NCBI GenBank assembly: GCA_963828415.1
Contig: CAWHEI010000004.1
Span: 159,348 to 223,347, forward strand
Length of the DNA: 64,000 nt
Direction: 5' to 3'
DNA from: Sva-07 sp963828415
GTDB lineage: Bacteria > Actinomycetota > Acidimicrobiia > Acidimicrobiales > Ilumatobacteraceae
In this document: in pieces, positions 50,854-59,029 of the stretch
Layout: each line of letters starts with the position of its first letter
Numbering within the stretch: position 1 is the stretch's first letter
The notes under the pieces: generated by a model
Database searches by the model: none
Told to the model about the DNA's origin: nothing
The model's input: only the letters and a program-made list of their open reading frames with translations
Made by a program: the position numbers and the translations under genes

Positions 50854-51677
50854 TGGGCGGCTCCGGCCATCGCGCCGGCGATGATCGCGTCGAGGAGCTC
50901 TTGGCCGGGCGACGCCATGCGCGGTGCAGACGGCAGCGTGTGGAGCATCTCGATCGCGCGCGGCACCCAGTCACCGGTGATCGTCGGGCTGTGGCACGAC
51001 GCGATGGTGGTGATGCCGAGCCGGGAGAAGCGTTCGACCTCGGCGTGGAACGCGGGGCGGTCGATCATGCCGAGCCAGGGGCTGAGCAACTGGGCATGTC
51101 CGATGCAGGCCTGCACCCACTCGTCCCTCGGCAACTCGCTCACGTCGGTGAGGGCGTGCGGCACCGACGTGGCGAAACAGTCGCTCGCCCAATAGACCCC
51201 GGTGGTGGTGTCGAGCAGGCCGCGGGTGGTCGGCGAGTCGTACAGCGGAGGGCGCACCGCGGCGTAGGTGCGACCGTTGGCCTCGAAGCGCTCGTCGAGA
51301 TCGAGCCAGCGCATGCGGTGCGGAGCGATGGTGGGCAGGTTGCCGAGGCGTTCCCATTGGAACCAGGAGGTGAGCAGCGTCGCATTGGGGCACGCCGCCA
51401 TGAGCACCTCGAGGTTGCCGTAGTGGTCGACGTCGTCGTGGCTGAGGAAGATCCAACGAACGTCGTCGGGATCGACGAGGGAGAACATGTCTTCGACATA
51501 GCGGTCGCGGAACCCGGGCACGCCGGTGTCGATGAGGATCGGCTCGCTGCCGCGGATGACCATCGTGTTCAGGTGCACAGCGACGGGAGCGACGCCTTCG
51601 CCCTGGGTGGCTTGGATCACGAAGGTGTCGGGAGCGATCTCGACGGGTGCGTAGCGGGGAGGGACGGGGAGGTTCAT
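50850..51677 (-). CDS. MBL-fold metallo-hydrolase
   Basis: A 275-residue metallo-beta-lactamase-fold protein. The metal site is SHDDVDHYGN (a variant of HxHxDH like that of flavodiiron proteins), preceded by ILIDTGVPGFRDRYVEDMF and followed by later ligands in WASDCFAT and IASCHSPTITGDW. It is the first gene of the operon and faces the divergent LuxR regulator. Function may be a hydrolase or an oxygen/NO-reducing di-iron enzyme without the flavodoxin part. Confidence 0.87.
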   Translation of the reverse strand: MNLPVPPRYAPVEIAPDTFVIQATQGEGVAPVAVHLNTMVIRGSEPILIDTGVPGFRDRYVEDMFSLVDPDDVRWIFLSHDDVDHYGNLEVLMAACPNATLLTSWFQWERLGNLPTIAPHRMRWLDLDERFEANGRTYAAVRPPLYDSPTTRGLLDTTTGVYWASDCFATSVPHALTDVSELPRDEWVQACIGHAQLLSPWLGMIDRPAFHAEVERFSRLGITTIASCHSPTITGDWVPRAIEMLHTLPSAPRMASPGQELLDAIIAGAMAGAAQ

Positions 51678-51832
51678 GGGATTTCCTTTCGGTCGTGGTT
51701 GCCGGCACTCGCCGGCGACGTGGTCAACGATGACGGGCGGCGTCCACGGCGACCATCCCGCTCACCTGGGTTTCGATTGCCTCGCGCTGCTGGTGGTGCC
51801 CTTCCCCCCAGACATCTGGGGTAGCGGTCCCC

Positions 51833-52984
51833 GTGCGAACCGAGCAAGATGACCGAATGGTCAGTGGGTTGACGATCGAACGGGTGCGGACCGACGTGCA
51901 GGTCCTCTCGCGCGCCGGTCTCGAGATCCCCGATTTCCTCTCCGAGATCGACCAGTCGTTGCGCCGGGCGGTGCCGTACCGGGCGATGTGCGTCGCCACG
52001 GTCGACCCTGCCACGCAGCTGTGCACGGGCACCTACAAGCTCGGTGAGCTGGCCCCCGATGCCGAGGCCGATGCCCGCTGGGCTGAGATCGAGTACCGCG
52101 ACGAGAACCCGACGAGCTTCATCGCGCTGTCGGCCCGACGCGTTCCGGCGACAGCGGTACACCTCGAGCCGACCGATGGCGGCGCGGCGCTGCAACGCAA
52201 GCACGAGTTCCTCGCACCGACCTACGGCTTCTCCGACGAGGCCCGCTTGGTCGCGATGGCCAACGGTCGCACCTGGGCCGGTATTGCCCTGCACCGCCGC
52301 ACCGGCGACGCGCACTTCACACCCGACGAGGTGGCCCTCCTCGCCTCGATGTCACAGAACGTCGCGGTGGGTATCCGCGCCGGCATCCTGGCGCGACGGG
52401 CGACTCCGGCGTCGATGCACACGTACGGGCCGGCGGTCATCATCGTGCACGCTGACGGAAGCATCGCCCAGTCGAATTCGGGCGCGCAGGCGTGGCTCGA
52501 CGAACTCGACGCCGTCGACCTCCACTCCGCCACCACGATCGCCTCCCTGGTCGGCCAGGCACGCCGCTTCGCCCGTGGTGTGTCGTCGTCGCCACCTCGC
52601 ATGCGTGTGCGAGCGCGTTCGGGTCGGTGGCTGGTGCTGCACGCGTCGCTGCTGTCAGGCCCGTCGAGCCACGGTTCCGATGTGGTGGTGACCATCGAGG
52701 AGGCACGGCCGCCCGAGATCGTCACGCTGGTGGTGGCCGCCTACGAGCTGACCCCGCGTGAGCGCGATGTGGCTCGGGCGGTGCTGCAGGGTGTTGACAC
52801 CAAAGAGATCGCGGCGCTACTGCACATGTCGACGTACACGGTGCAGGACCACCTGAAATCGATCTTCGAAAAGGCCGGCGTGCGCAGCCGCCGCGAGCTG
52901 ATGGCCGCCGTGTTCTTCGACCAGTACGTACCGCGCATGGGCAACGACCTCGCACCGGACGGCTGGTTCTCCGACCCGACCTGA
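51833..52984 (+). CDS. GAF-like LuxR-family transcriptional regulator
   Basis: A regulator of 383 residues from GTG 51833, or 375 from ATG 51857. The N-terminal 190 residues look like a GAF domain (DFLSEIDQSLRRAVPYRAMCVATVDPATQLCTGTYKLG ... TPDEVALLASMSQNVAVGIRAG). The C-terminal LuxR HTH is YELTPRERDVARAVLQGVDTKEIAALLHMSTYTVQDHLKSIFEKAGVRSRREL. It is divergent from the four-gene MBL/PIG-L/cupredoxin/LLM operon and probably controls it. Confidence 0.88.
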   Translation: MRTEQDDRMVSGLTIERVRTDVQVLSRAGLEIPDFLSEIDQSLRRAVPYRAMCVATVDPATQLCTGTYKLGELAPDAEADARWAEIEYRDENPTSFIALSARRVPATAVHLEPTDGGAALQRKHEFLAPTYGFSDEARLVAMANGRTWAGIALHRRTGDAHFTPDEVALLASMSQNVAVGIRAGILARRATPASMHTYGPAVIIVHADGSIAQSNSGAQAWLDELDAVDLHSATTIASLVGQARRFARGVSSSPPRMRVRARSGRWLVLHASLLSGPSSHGSDVVVTIEEARPPEIVTLVVAAYELTPRERDVARAVLQGVDTKEIAALLHMSTYTVQDHLKSIFEKAGVRSRRELMAAVFFDQYVPRMGNDLAPDGWFSDPT

Positions 52985-53189
52985 ACCACCAACGCCGAGA
53001 CTCGGCCAAGGTTTCCGAGTCCGCCGATCATGGTCTGGCCCATCGACCCCACGGTCGCGCATTGCATCGACGGACGGCACGTGATTTCAGTCGGCGGATC
53101 GACCACACACGCCGCATGACGCGCGCTCGGTAAGCCGACCCTCGGAGGACTCGAGGCGCCGCATCGCGGCCAACCGTGGCACCAGATAA

Positions 53190-53480
53190 TCCCGGTACGT
53201 CGCTCAGCGGCGGCAGGCCGGTACCCGTTGCGTCCGCCGTTGGCCTTGACGTCGCCCATCACCGTCGTCGGGTGACGGCCGACCCGTCGACCCACCACCG
53301 CCCACGGCACCTCGTGATCTTCGGTCAACGCAGCATGAATCTCGTCGCGTTTCGCGCGACGACAACGGTGCTCCTGGCATCGTGAGTACTCCAACGGTCG
53401 GGGGCGGTGACATCCCCGGCACCATGCCAGGAACCGTGCACCGACCGTTGGAACTGGCCCACGCTGCCACAAGATCACCG
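53190..53480 (-). pseudogene. IS30-family transposase N-terminal remnant
   Basis: On the minus strand RDEIHAALTEDHEVPWAVVGRRVGRHPTTVMGDVKANGGRNGYRPAAAERR follows the N-terminal HTH of IS30 transposases. The catalytic DDE part is missing and the frame before and after is random. It marks an old insertion in the 660-base gap between the LuxR and methyltransferase genes. Confidence 0.6.
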
Positions 53481-53641
53481 CGTTGATCGCCGAGCAACTC
53501 CTTTGCGTCCGAACGCGCGATCGCCGAGATCACTGCCTGTGAACAACGGACGACAAGCGATCGATTTGCCTCCCGTTTCAGCGTCGCGCGGGGCCTTTGA
53601 TTTTCGGCCGAGTTTTCCAGCGGGATCAGCGGATCGGACCA

Positions 53642-54493
53642 CTAGCCAGGCTTGTCGAATACGCCCTGGATGAACACCGTGCGCCCGGCGTCGGTGTTGC
53701 GCCCGGAGTTACTCATCTTGACGGCTGCCTGTTCTCCCAGCACGAGATGCATTCCAAGCGGAGGAGGGGCGCTGGAGCCGCTCGCACCCGACGCTTGCGC
53801 CTTCGCCAGCTGTGCCTTGCGCGCCGCCACGATGTCGGCGGTAATGTCGCGCCAGGTCCGCTCCAGGAGACCTGCACCGCGGATCAACCCGCGGAGGGAT
53901 TCCGCATCGGCCAGATGGCTCTGGTTGGGGCGGCTCGCCCATGGGACCGGAAGCTCGATCGGCTCGCCGTTCCCCGCGCAGATTTCCTGGCAGACGAACA
54001 GCCCGCCCGGCCTGAGTACCCGGGCGATTCCGGAATACAGGCGGCGCTTGTCCCGGATGTTCATCTGCATTTGTATCGTCCACACCACGTCGAAGCTGGA
54101 CGCGGCGAACGGAAGCTCCAGGGCGTCACCCGCCCGAAAGCGGGTGCGATCGGACAACCGCGTCATCCGAGAAAGGGCGTTGGCCACCCCGCAGAATTCA
54201 GGCGAGAGATCGATGCCTGTCACGTCGCAACCCAAAGTTGCGGCGAGGTAACGCGCCGGGCCGCCCAACCCGCTGCCCACGTCGAGCACTCGGGATCCTG
54301 GTGGAATCCTTGCAAGCTCCACCAATGTGCGCGTGGCCGAACGTCCCGCGGAGTGAAACTCGTCGGCCGGCGCGAGATCTTCGTGCGTGACCGAGTCCAG
54401 GTCCTTGCCGAGAGCTTGCAACCCCGCCACGATTCGCGGCAGAAGTCCGCCCGGCTCGTAGTGACGAAGCATTTCCTCGTGCGACTCGCCCAT
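53642..54493 (-). CDS. SAM-dependent methyltransferase (glycine/sarcosine methyltransferase-like)
   Basis: A 283-residue methyltransferase: VLDVGSGLGGPARYLAATLGCDVTGIDLSPEFC (motifs I and II), RFRAGDALELPFAASSFDVVWTIQMQMNIRDKRRLYSGIARVLRPGGLFVCQEI. The PADEFHSAGRSATRTLVELA N-terminal helix recalls sarcosine/dimethylglycine and sterol-type methyltransferases. The substrate is unknown. Codon use is somewhat less GC3-biased than neighbours and IS remnants flank it, so it may be acquired. A 14-bp perfect palindrome lies 37 bases upstream of the ATG. Confidence 0.85.
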   Translation of the reverse strand: MGESHEEMLRHYEPGGLLPRIVAGLQALGKDLDSVTHEDLAPADEFHSAGRSATRTLVELARIPPGSRVLDVGSGLGGPARYLAATLGCDVTGIDLSPEFCGVANALSRMTRLSDRTRFRAGDALELPFAASSFDVVWTIQMQMNIRDKRRLYSGIARVLRPGGLFVCQEICAGNGEPIELPVPWASRPNQSHLADAESLRGLIRGAGLLERTWRDITADIVAARKAQLAKAQASGASGSSAPPPLGMHLVLGEQAAVKMSNSGRNTDAGRTVFIQGVFDKPG

Positions 54494-54529
54494 GGACGCA
54501 AATCCTCCGCGGATTTCGGGGAGCCGTCA

Positions 54530-54543
54530 AGCAAGCGCTTGCT
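54530..54543. promoter_or_regulatory. Perfect 14-bp palindrome upstream of the methyltransferase
   Basis: AGCAAGCGCTTGCT reads the same on both strands and lies 37-50 bases before the methyltransferase start. Its form resembles TetR-family operators. No TetR gene is next to it. Confidence 0.55.
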
Positions 54544-54562
54544 CCCACCACCCCGTCACCTG

Positions 54563-54590
54563 CCCTCCTCCGGCAGGAGGGGATTTTCTT
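54563..54590 (+). terminator. Hairpin with T-rich tail on the plus strand
   Basis: CCCTCCT pairs with AGGAGGG around CCGGC, followed by GATTTTCTT. It would act as a plus-strand terminator, although no plus-strand gene precedes it; on the minus strand it lies in the leader of the methyltransferase mRNA. Confidence 0.5.
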
Positions 54591-55065
54591 AACCCGGATC
54601 TTTCATAGGGCTGCTTGAGCGGCCGTCGAGGTGGTGACGGAGAGTGATGCGAAGGCGCTGCGGACGTGGGTGATGGCGTCGATCAGGGTGCTGGTCCAGG
54701 GCCAGTGTTCGGTGGATTCGACACCTGGAACCCAAGTCTCGTCACCGAATCGATCCCTGACGGAGTCACCGCCGCACTCGTCATCGGCGACAACAACTGA
54801 GTCCGAGTCGCTCCAGACAGCAGCGGTCCGGCCGGCCGGGCCGGGGCGCACCAAGCACCTGCCGCAGGTTGACGTCAGGCCCCGGACCGAGCGTCCGAAC
54901 CTGCTCGATAATGAGCCGCAGAATCACGGTCCGCTGGTGATCCGGGCCACTCGGTATCGGCCCTGATGCCGTGCTCGATAATCGCTGTGAGTATCACCGG
55001 GCCGGTCGAGTGAGGTCGGTCAGTGTTGGTGTCGGTGACTCGGCGTGACCCAGATAATCGCTTGC
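54591..55065. other. Region with repeated GATAATC motifs and no clear gene
   Basis: A minus-strand open frame at 54603-54854 has no recognisable protein features. From 54900 the motif GCTCGATAAT occurs twice (54902-54911, 54971-54980), and CAGATAATCGC at about 55051, between short hairpin-forming GC-rich stretches. The same motif occurs at 36538, 40189 and 44037. Confidence 0.5.
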
Positions 55066-55255
55066 CCGACCTTCGTGGTCGGTGCGTTGTAGCCGATCTG
55101 TCCGCCGAGTTGCCGGTGCCGGCCTGGCCCGCTGTTGCTGTCCTGATCAGAAGCCTGTCCACCGTGTTCCGGTGTGACTCATCACAGTCCTGTCGTAGCA
55201 GTTCTCTCCCAGGCCGGCACTGACCATTCAGTACCTACGAGGAGGCACATCGAAC
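55066..55255 (+). ncRNA. Candidate IS110 bridge-RNA region
   Basis: About 190 bases directly upstream of the IS110 transposase without a gene. It starts with a strong hairpin, CCGACC-TTCGT-GGTCGG (55066-55082), and has further GC-rich dyads. IS110 elements of the IS621 type encode their target-choosing bridge RNA at this place, between the left end and the transposase. No target-matching loops can be proved by eye. Confidence 0.35.
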
Positions 55256-56318
55256 ATGCTTGCAGAACTTGTCGATCACGTCATCGGCATCGACCCCGAC
55301 AGAGATTGGATCACCGCCGCCGTCTTGGACGCGAACACGACCGGCATCGTTGCGACCGCGAAGTTCGCGGCGAATAACGACGGCTACGACGAAGCAGTCG
55401 AGTGGGCCGACACCCACACGACGGCCGGTGATCGCAGCTGGGTCGTTGAAGGATCCGGCAGCTACGGACGCGGCCTGACCGCTGCGTTGTCACGCGTGGG
55501 TGAGTGGGTGATCGAGTTCGATCGCCCACACCAGCGCCCGACCAAGGACGGCGCCAAGACTGACGAACTCGACGCGGTCCGAGCAGCACGCGAAGCCCTC
55601 GGTCAGGCACCGGCTGCACACACCACGCACCCATGACGGACACCGAGAAGCCCTGCGTGTGCACACCGTGAGCCGAGCCGGAGTCGTCCGAGCGCGCACC
55701 GCTGCGATCAACGAACTCAAGGCCTTGGTGCTGACATCACCCGACGGGCTTCGCAGCGAGTTGCGAGGTCTCTCCACCAAGGCACTCGTCACACGATGCG
55801 CCACGTTCAGGACTACGTCGAAGCGGCCGATCGCTGAGCAGTGCGTCCGTAACACGATGCGCGTCGTTGCTCGACGTGTCCAACATTTCAACGACGAGAT
55901 CGAGGTGCACGACGTCGCGATGAAGCAACTCGTCGACGACACCGCACCCCAGCTCGTCGCCGAATCTGGCATCGGCTACGTCACCGCGGCAATGTTCATC
56001 ATTGCCTGGTCGCACCCGGGACGATGCCGGTCCGAGGCGGCCTACGCGCGGCTCGGCGGTGTCGCTCCGATCCCTGCCAACTCAGGACAGAGCCAGGATC
56101 GTCACCGCTTGAACCGCTACGGGGACCGCCAACTCAACTCGGCCTTCTACGTCGTGGCCCTCGCCAGAATGTGCCACCACGAACCCACCAAGGCCTACGT
56201 CGCTCGACGTCGAGCAGAGGGCAAGACCGACCGCGAGATCCGACGCTGCCTCAAGCGCTACATCGCCCGCAAAGTCTGGCGACTCCTCGAGCATCAACCC
56301 CCGAACATCGCTACTTGA
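55256..56318 (+). pseudogene. IS110-family transposase with one frameshift
   Basis: The first frame (ATG 55256, GGAGG upstream) gives the DEDD RuvC-like domain: VDHVIGIDPDRDWITAAVLD, SWVVEGSGSYGRGLTAALSRVGEWVIEFDRP, then KTDELDAVRAAREAL. Around 55610 the frame breaks; the next frame continues THDGHREALRVHTVSRAGVVRARTAAINELKALV and the C-terminal transposase_20 domain ESGIGYVTAAMFIIAWSHPGRCRSEAAYARLGGVAPIPANSGQSQDRHRLNRYGDRQLN with the catalytic serine region. Without the indel it would be about 354 residues, normal for IS110. Confidence 0.85.
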
Positions 56319-56348
56319 CAGACATAGAAGGATCGGTCCATCTGGTTG

Positions 56349-56630
56349 CTACGAGGCGTTGACGGACCGCCCGTAACGCTGGCGGGCTGCCTCGCCCGAG
56401 GTGCCGACCATGGCCCCGATCGAAGCCCAGGAGTGACCGTTGTGGCGGGCGTGAACGACGGCATCGCCGAGTGCGCGTTCTGCGTCGGCTCGGGCAAGGA
56501 ACGCTTCTCGGACGAGACGTAGCTCGGTGGCGTCGTGGATGTCGTCGCCGGGATCGTGAGTCTCGAATCGGGCGGCGAGGTCGTCGGCGTGGTCGAGGAT
56601 TTCTTGGGCGGTGCGGGGCATGGTGGTCAC
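56349..56630 (-). CDS. Putative antitoxin-like HTH protein
   Basis: A 93-residue helical protein: AQEILDHADDLAARFETHDPGDDIHDATELRLVREAFLARADAERALGDAVVHARHNGHSWASIGAMVGTSGEAARQRYG. The last part is a short HTH (SWASIGAMVGTSGEAARQRY). It overlaps the upstream small gene by GTGA and is probably its partner in a toxin-antitoxin-like pair. The start is GTG 56630; ATG 56621 is also possible. Confidence 0.65.
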   Translation of the reverse strand: MTTMPRTAQEILDHADDLAARFETHDPGDDIHDATELRLVREAFLARADAERALGDAVVHARHNGHSWASIGAMVGTSGEAARQRYGRSVNAS

Positions 56631-56854
56631 CTCAGGTACTTCGGTCGGGCGGGCATGGCGTGGATGATGATCGGCCCGTCGCTGGTGTCGACGACGCCGA
56701 TCTCGAGCAGGTTGGCGGCCGGGTCTGCGCCGACGAACATGGTGAACCCGTCGTCGAGCTCGTCGACGTAGATCGGATGGTTGAAGGCGTGGATCATGTC
56801 GGCGTCGGGGATGCCGTGCTTGCGTGCACTGGAAGCGATGAGTGGCGCACCCAC
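56627..56854 (-). CDS. Putative small toxin-like protein paired with HTH protein
   Basis: A 75-residue protein: ARKHGIPDADMIHAFNHPIYVDELDDGFTMFVGADPAANLLEIGVVDTSDGPIIIHAMPARPKYL. The layout (charged helix, then beta strands with LLEIGV and IIHAM) resembles small type II toxins of the BrnT/RelE-size class common in actinobacteria, but I cannot name the family. It starts at GTG 56854, just downstream of a long inverted repeat. Confidence 0.6.
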   Translation of the reverse strand: MGAPLIASSARKHGIPDADMIHAFNHPIYVDELDDGFTMFVGADPAANLLEIGVVDTSDGPIIIHAMPARPKYLR

Positions 56855-56860
56855 AACCGC

Positions 56861-56897
56861 AAGTTAGCTTGTGCCACCGGGTGTCACAAGTTGACTT
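56861..56897. promoter_or_regulatory. Long inverted repeat before the toxin-antitoxin-like pair
   Basis: AAGTTAGCTTGTG (56861-56873) and CACAAGTTGACTT (56885-56897) match as inverted copies at 11 of 13 positions around an 11-base spacer. Its place directly upstream of the minus-strand pair makes it the likely operator for autoregulation. Confidence 0.65.
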
Positions 56898-57150
56898 GCT
56901 GCGTGCTCGTCAACGGCACACCTACTCCCCACCAGCCGTGGCCCATCTTCGCCCGAGCGTCGCCTGCTTAAGAACGAGTCTGGCCCACATGGCGCGGCGG
57001 GATCCGGCGGCATCGATTTGGGTAGCGTTTGGGTAGCAACGCGGCGGCACTACCCGGATTTCCCGTCCCTCGGCGCACGACCAGGCCCCGGAAACCCCTG
57101 TTTCACGGGCTTTCACGGATTCGTCCGCACCAGCCGGACTGGCAGGGGAC

Positions 57151-57197
57151 GATTCCTGAACCGTGTGTCGCAGGTTCGATCCCTGCCAAGGGCGCCA
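57151..57197 (+). tRNA. 3' fragment of a tRNA-Arg(CCT)-like gene, possible attachment scar
   Basis: From the anticodon loop (TCCT) onwards the sequence follows a tRNA: a variable region GTGTC, the T-arm GCAGG-TTCGATC-CCTGC, then the acceptor strand CAAGGGC, a discriminator G and an encoded CCA (57195-57197). The 5' half, which should include GCCCTTG, is not present upstream. Such 3' ends are left at the far end of elements integrated in tRNA genes. Confidence 0.7.
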
Positions 57198-57210
57198 CCA
57201 AAACACCTGC

Positions 57211-57253
57211 TAGTGCCATGTCAGGCAACGTTCGCCCCGTTGCCTGCCGGCAC
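57211..57253. mobile_element. IS630-end hairpin, possible mini-element
   Basis: GTGCCATGTCAGGCAACG and CGTTGCCTGCCGGCAC are near-perfect inverted copies only eight bases apart and are preceded by TA, the IS630 target. The same left part, TAGTGCC(G)TGTCAGGCAACGTT, recurs at 58045 beside an IS630 transposase fragment. It looks like two IS630 ends joined after internal deletion. Confidence 0.55.
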
Positions 57254-57371
57254 TTCTGGGGCGCGGTTACCCCGGTGATCGATGGAGATCTTGAGGCAGA
57301 TCCCACTGATGAGCGACGGGTGCGAGCGGAGTCGACGCCGTGTGGCGAAAGTTCCGAAAGCCGATCCGCGC

Positions 57372-58034
57372 TCAGCTGCCTGGTGTCCGGGCGATACGGA
57401 ACCCGACATCGTCGATGCGGAAGGTCGGGTGGCTGCGGCGCCGCACTCCTGCACGGCAACTCCAGTGCTCGTCGCACCAGCCTCCACCGCGGAGCACCCG
57501 GTAGCTGCCGTAGACCGCGGCGTCGTAGATGTCCCAGCACCACTCCCATACATTGCCCAGCATGTCGAACAGCCCCCATGGATTCGGCTGCTTGCCGGCG
57601 ACCTCGTGCACCCGGTCCTCGGAGTTGCCGCGGTGCCAGGCGATGTCGTCCAGCTCGCCGTAACGCGGTCCCGTTCTCCCAGCTCGGCAGGCGTGCTCCC
57701 ATTCGGCCTCGCTCGGGAGGCGCCAACCTCCTGCGGAGGGGACCCAGTGCGCCTCCTCCCTGACTCGGTCGAACTCGTAGGCGCGGGTGAGGCCGTCGCG
57801 GTCAGAGAGGGCGTTGCAGAACTCGACGGCGTCCCACCACGACACCCCTTCGACCGGCAGCTGCTCGCCGCAGCTGGAGCTCGGCCTCTGTCCGGTGATG
57901 TCCTCATACGTCGCCTGGGTCACCTGGGTGCAGCCCAGGAGATACCCCGGAACATCCACCGACCATTTCCGCTGCGTCCGTCGGTCCGACAGCGTGACCA
58001 GCCCTGGCGGCACAGCACAGACCGCAATCTCCAC
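57372..58034 (-). CDS. Formylglycine-generating enzyme (SUMF1)-like protein
   Basis: A 220-residue FGE-sulfatase domain protein: YLLGCTQVTQATYEDITGQRPS, PVEGVSWWDAVEFCNALSDRDGL, GWRLPSEAEWEHACRAGR, NPWGLFDMLGNVWEWCWD and VLRGGGWCDEHWSCRAGVRRRSHP ... GFRIAR. True FGE converts a sulfatase cysteine to formylglycine with a copper-binding cysteine pair; here two cysteines lie six apart in GGGWCDEHWSC, and whether they equal that pair is unclear. Other members of this fold act in ergothioneine synthesis or have no known catalysis. It lies between two IS630-like ends. Confidence 0.8.
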   Translation of the reverse strand: MEIAVCAVPPGLVTLSDRRTQRKWSVDVPGYLLGCTQVTQATYEDITGQRPSSSCGEQLPVEGVSWWDAVEFCNALSDRDGLTRAYEFDRVREEAHWVPSAGGWRLPSEAEWEHACRAGRTGPRYGELDDIAWHRGNSEDRVHEVAGKQPNPWGLFDMLGNVWEWCWDIYDAAVYGSYRVLRGGGWCDEHWSCRAGVRRRSHPTFRIDDVGFRIARTPGS

Positions 58035-58043
58035 GGAAGCACG

Positions 58044-58934
58044 CTAGTGCCGTGTCAGGCAACGTTTGCGCGGTTGACGAGGTCGCGTAGTCGCCGGTCG
58101 TGGACGTTGCGGTTGCGCCAGATGATGTAGCGGCCGATCATCGAGGTGTGCTCTCGGTGGGTCCCATGGTCGGTGCCGTCGAGGGCGAAGTAACGCAACG
58201 CCTGGAACTGGGCTTCGATCCGGTTCAGCCACGACGAGTAGGTCGGCGTGTGGGCGAGCTCGGCGTTTCGACCGTCCTTCACGTTCGACGAGATCACTCA
58301 TGCGCAACGCGAGGCACTCACCGCGACGCAACCCGACGGGGCCGGCGAACAGAACCATCAGTCGGTAGCGCGGCTTGATCGCTTCGGCGAGTGCAATCAC
58401 GTCATCCATCGACAGCAACGGCCGTTCCTCGCTGCGTTCGACCGCGGCCCCCTTGAGGTTGCACGGATTCGAACGAAGCAAGCGGTCGTCGACGGCAGCT
58501 TCGAGTATCTGGCGGAGCAACCGGTACGCCTTGGCTGTCGTCACACCACTCTGGGAGCCGGCGCTGACCTCGCCGTACCAAGTTCGGACGCTCTCCGAGT
58601 CGATCCTGCCGATCTGTCGACCGCCGAGCAGTGGATCGAGGTACTGGCGAAACAGGTACCGGTACAGCTCCACGGTCTTGGGCCGAAGGTCACCTCGCGA
58701 GTCGAGCCACGCCTTCCCGTATACGCCGAACGCGATCTTGCCTCGGTCGAGGTCGAGCGCATCACCTCGGTCGAGGTCGGTCTCCATCGTTGCGAGCCAT
58801 CGGCCGGCATCGGCCTTGGTGGCGAACGTGGTCTGGGCCGACTGGATCTTCCCGGTTCGCGGGTGGGTGAAGCGCGCTTGCCAGCGCCCCGACGGGAGCT
58901 TGCGAACCGATCCGAAACCTCGCCGCTGTGCCAT
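58044..58934 (-). pseudogene. Tyrosine site-specific integrase truncated by IS630
   Basis: The N-terminal and core-binding domains are intact: GFGSVRKLPSGRWQARFTHP, KTVELYRYLFRQYLDPLLGGRQIGRIDSESVRTWYGEV, AKAYRLLRQILEAAVDDRLLRSNPC. The catalytic domain begins with PRYRLMVLFAGPVGLRRGECLALRMSDL, which includes the first catalytic arginine, and then changes to meaningless sequence at about 58285, where the IS630 fragment starts. The histidine-X-X-arginine and tyrosine motifs are lost, so it should be inactive. Confidence 0.85.
58045..58290 (-). pseudogene. IS630-family transposase C-terminal remnant
   Basis: The minus frame 58055-58297 gives NAELAHTPTYSSWLNRIEAQFQALRYFALDGTDHGTHREHTSMIGRYIIWRN, the C-terminal DDE part of IS630 transposases (the glutamate in NRIE is catalytic). 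The N-terminal two thirds are missing. The element end TAGTGCCGTGTCAGGCAACG lies at 58045. It replaced the 3' end of the integrase. Confidence 0.75.
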
Positions 58935-58990
58935 CTACGAGACCCTTCTCGCCCGCTGCTACTGGCACGCCGGCTTTGGTACCGCAATGG

Positions 58991-59021
58991 AAAAGCCCCC
59001 GGCAGCGCTGCTACCAGGGGC
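58991..59021 (-). terminator. Intrinsic terminator downstream of the tRNA-Ala fragment
   Basis: On the minus strand GCCCCTGGTAGC can pair with GCTGCCGGGGGC along all 12 positions (two G-T pairs) around a 3-base loop, and TTTT follows. It is a textbook factor-independent terminator directly after the tRNA 3' end. Confidence 0.85.
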
Positions 59022-59029
59022 ATTATCGG

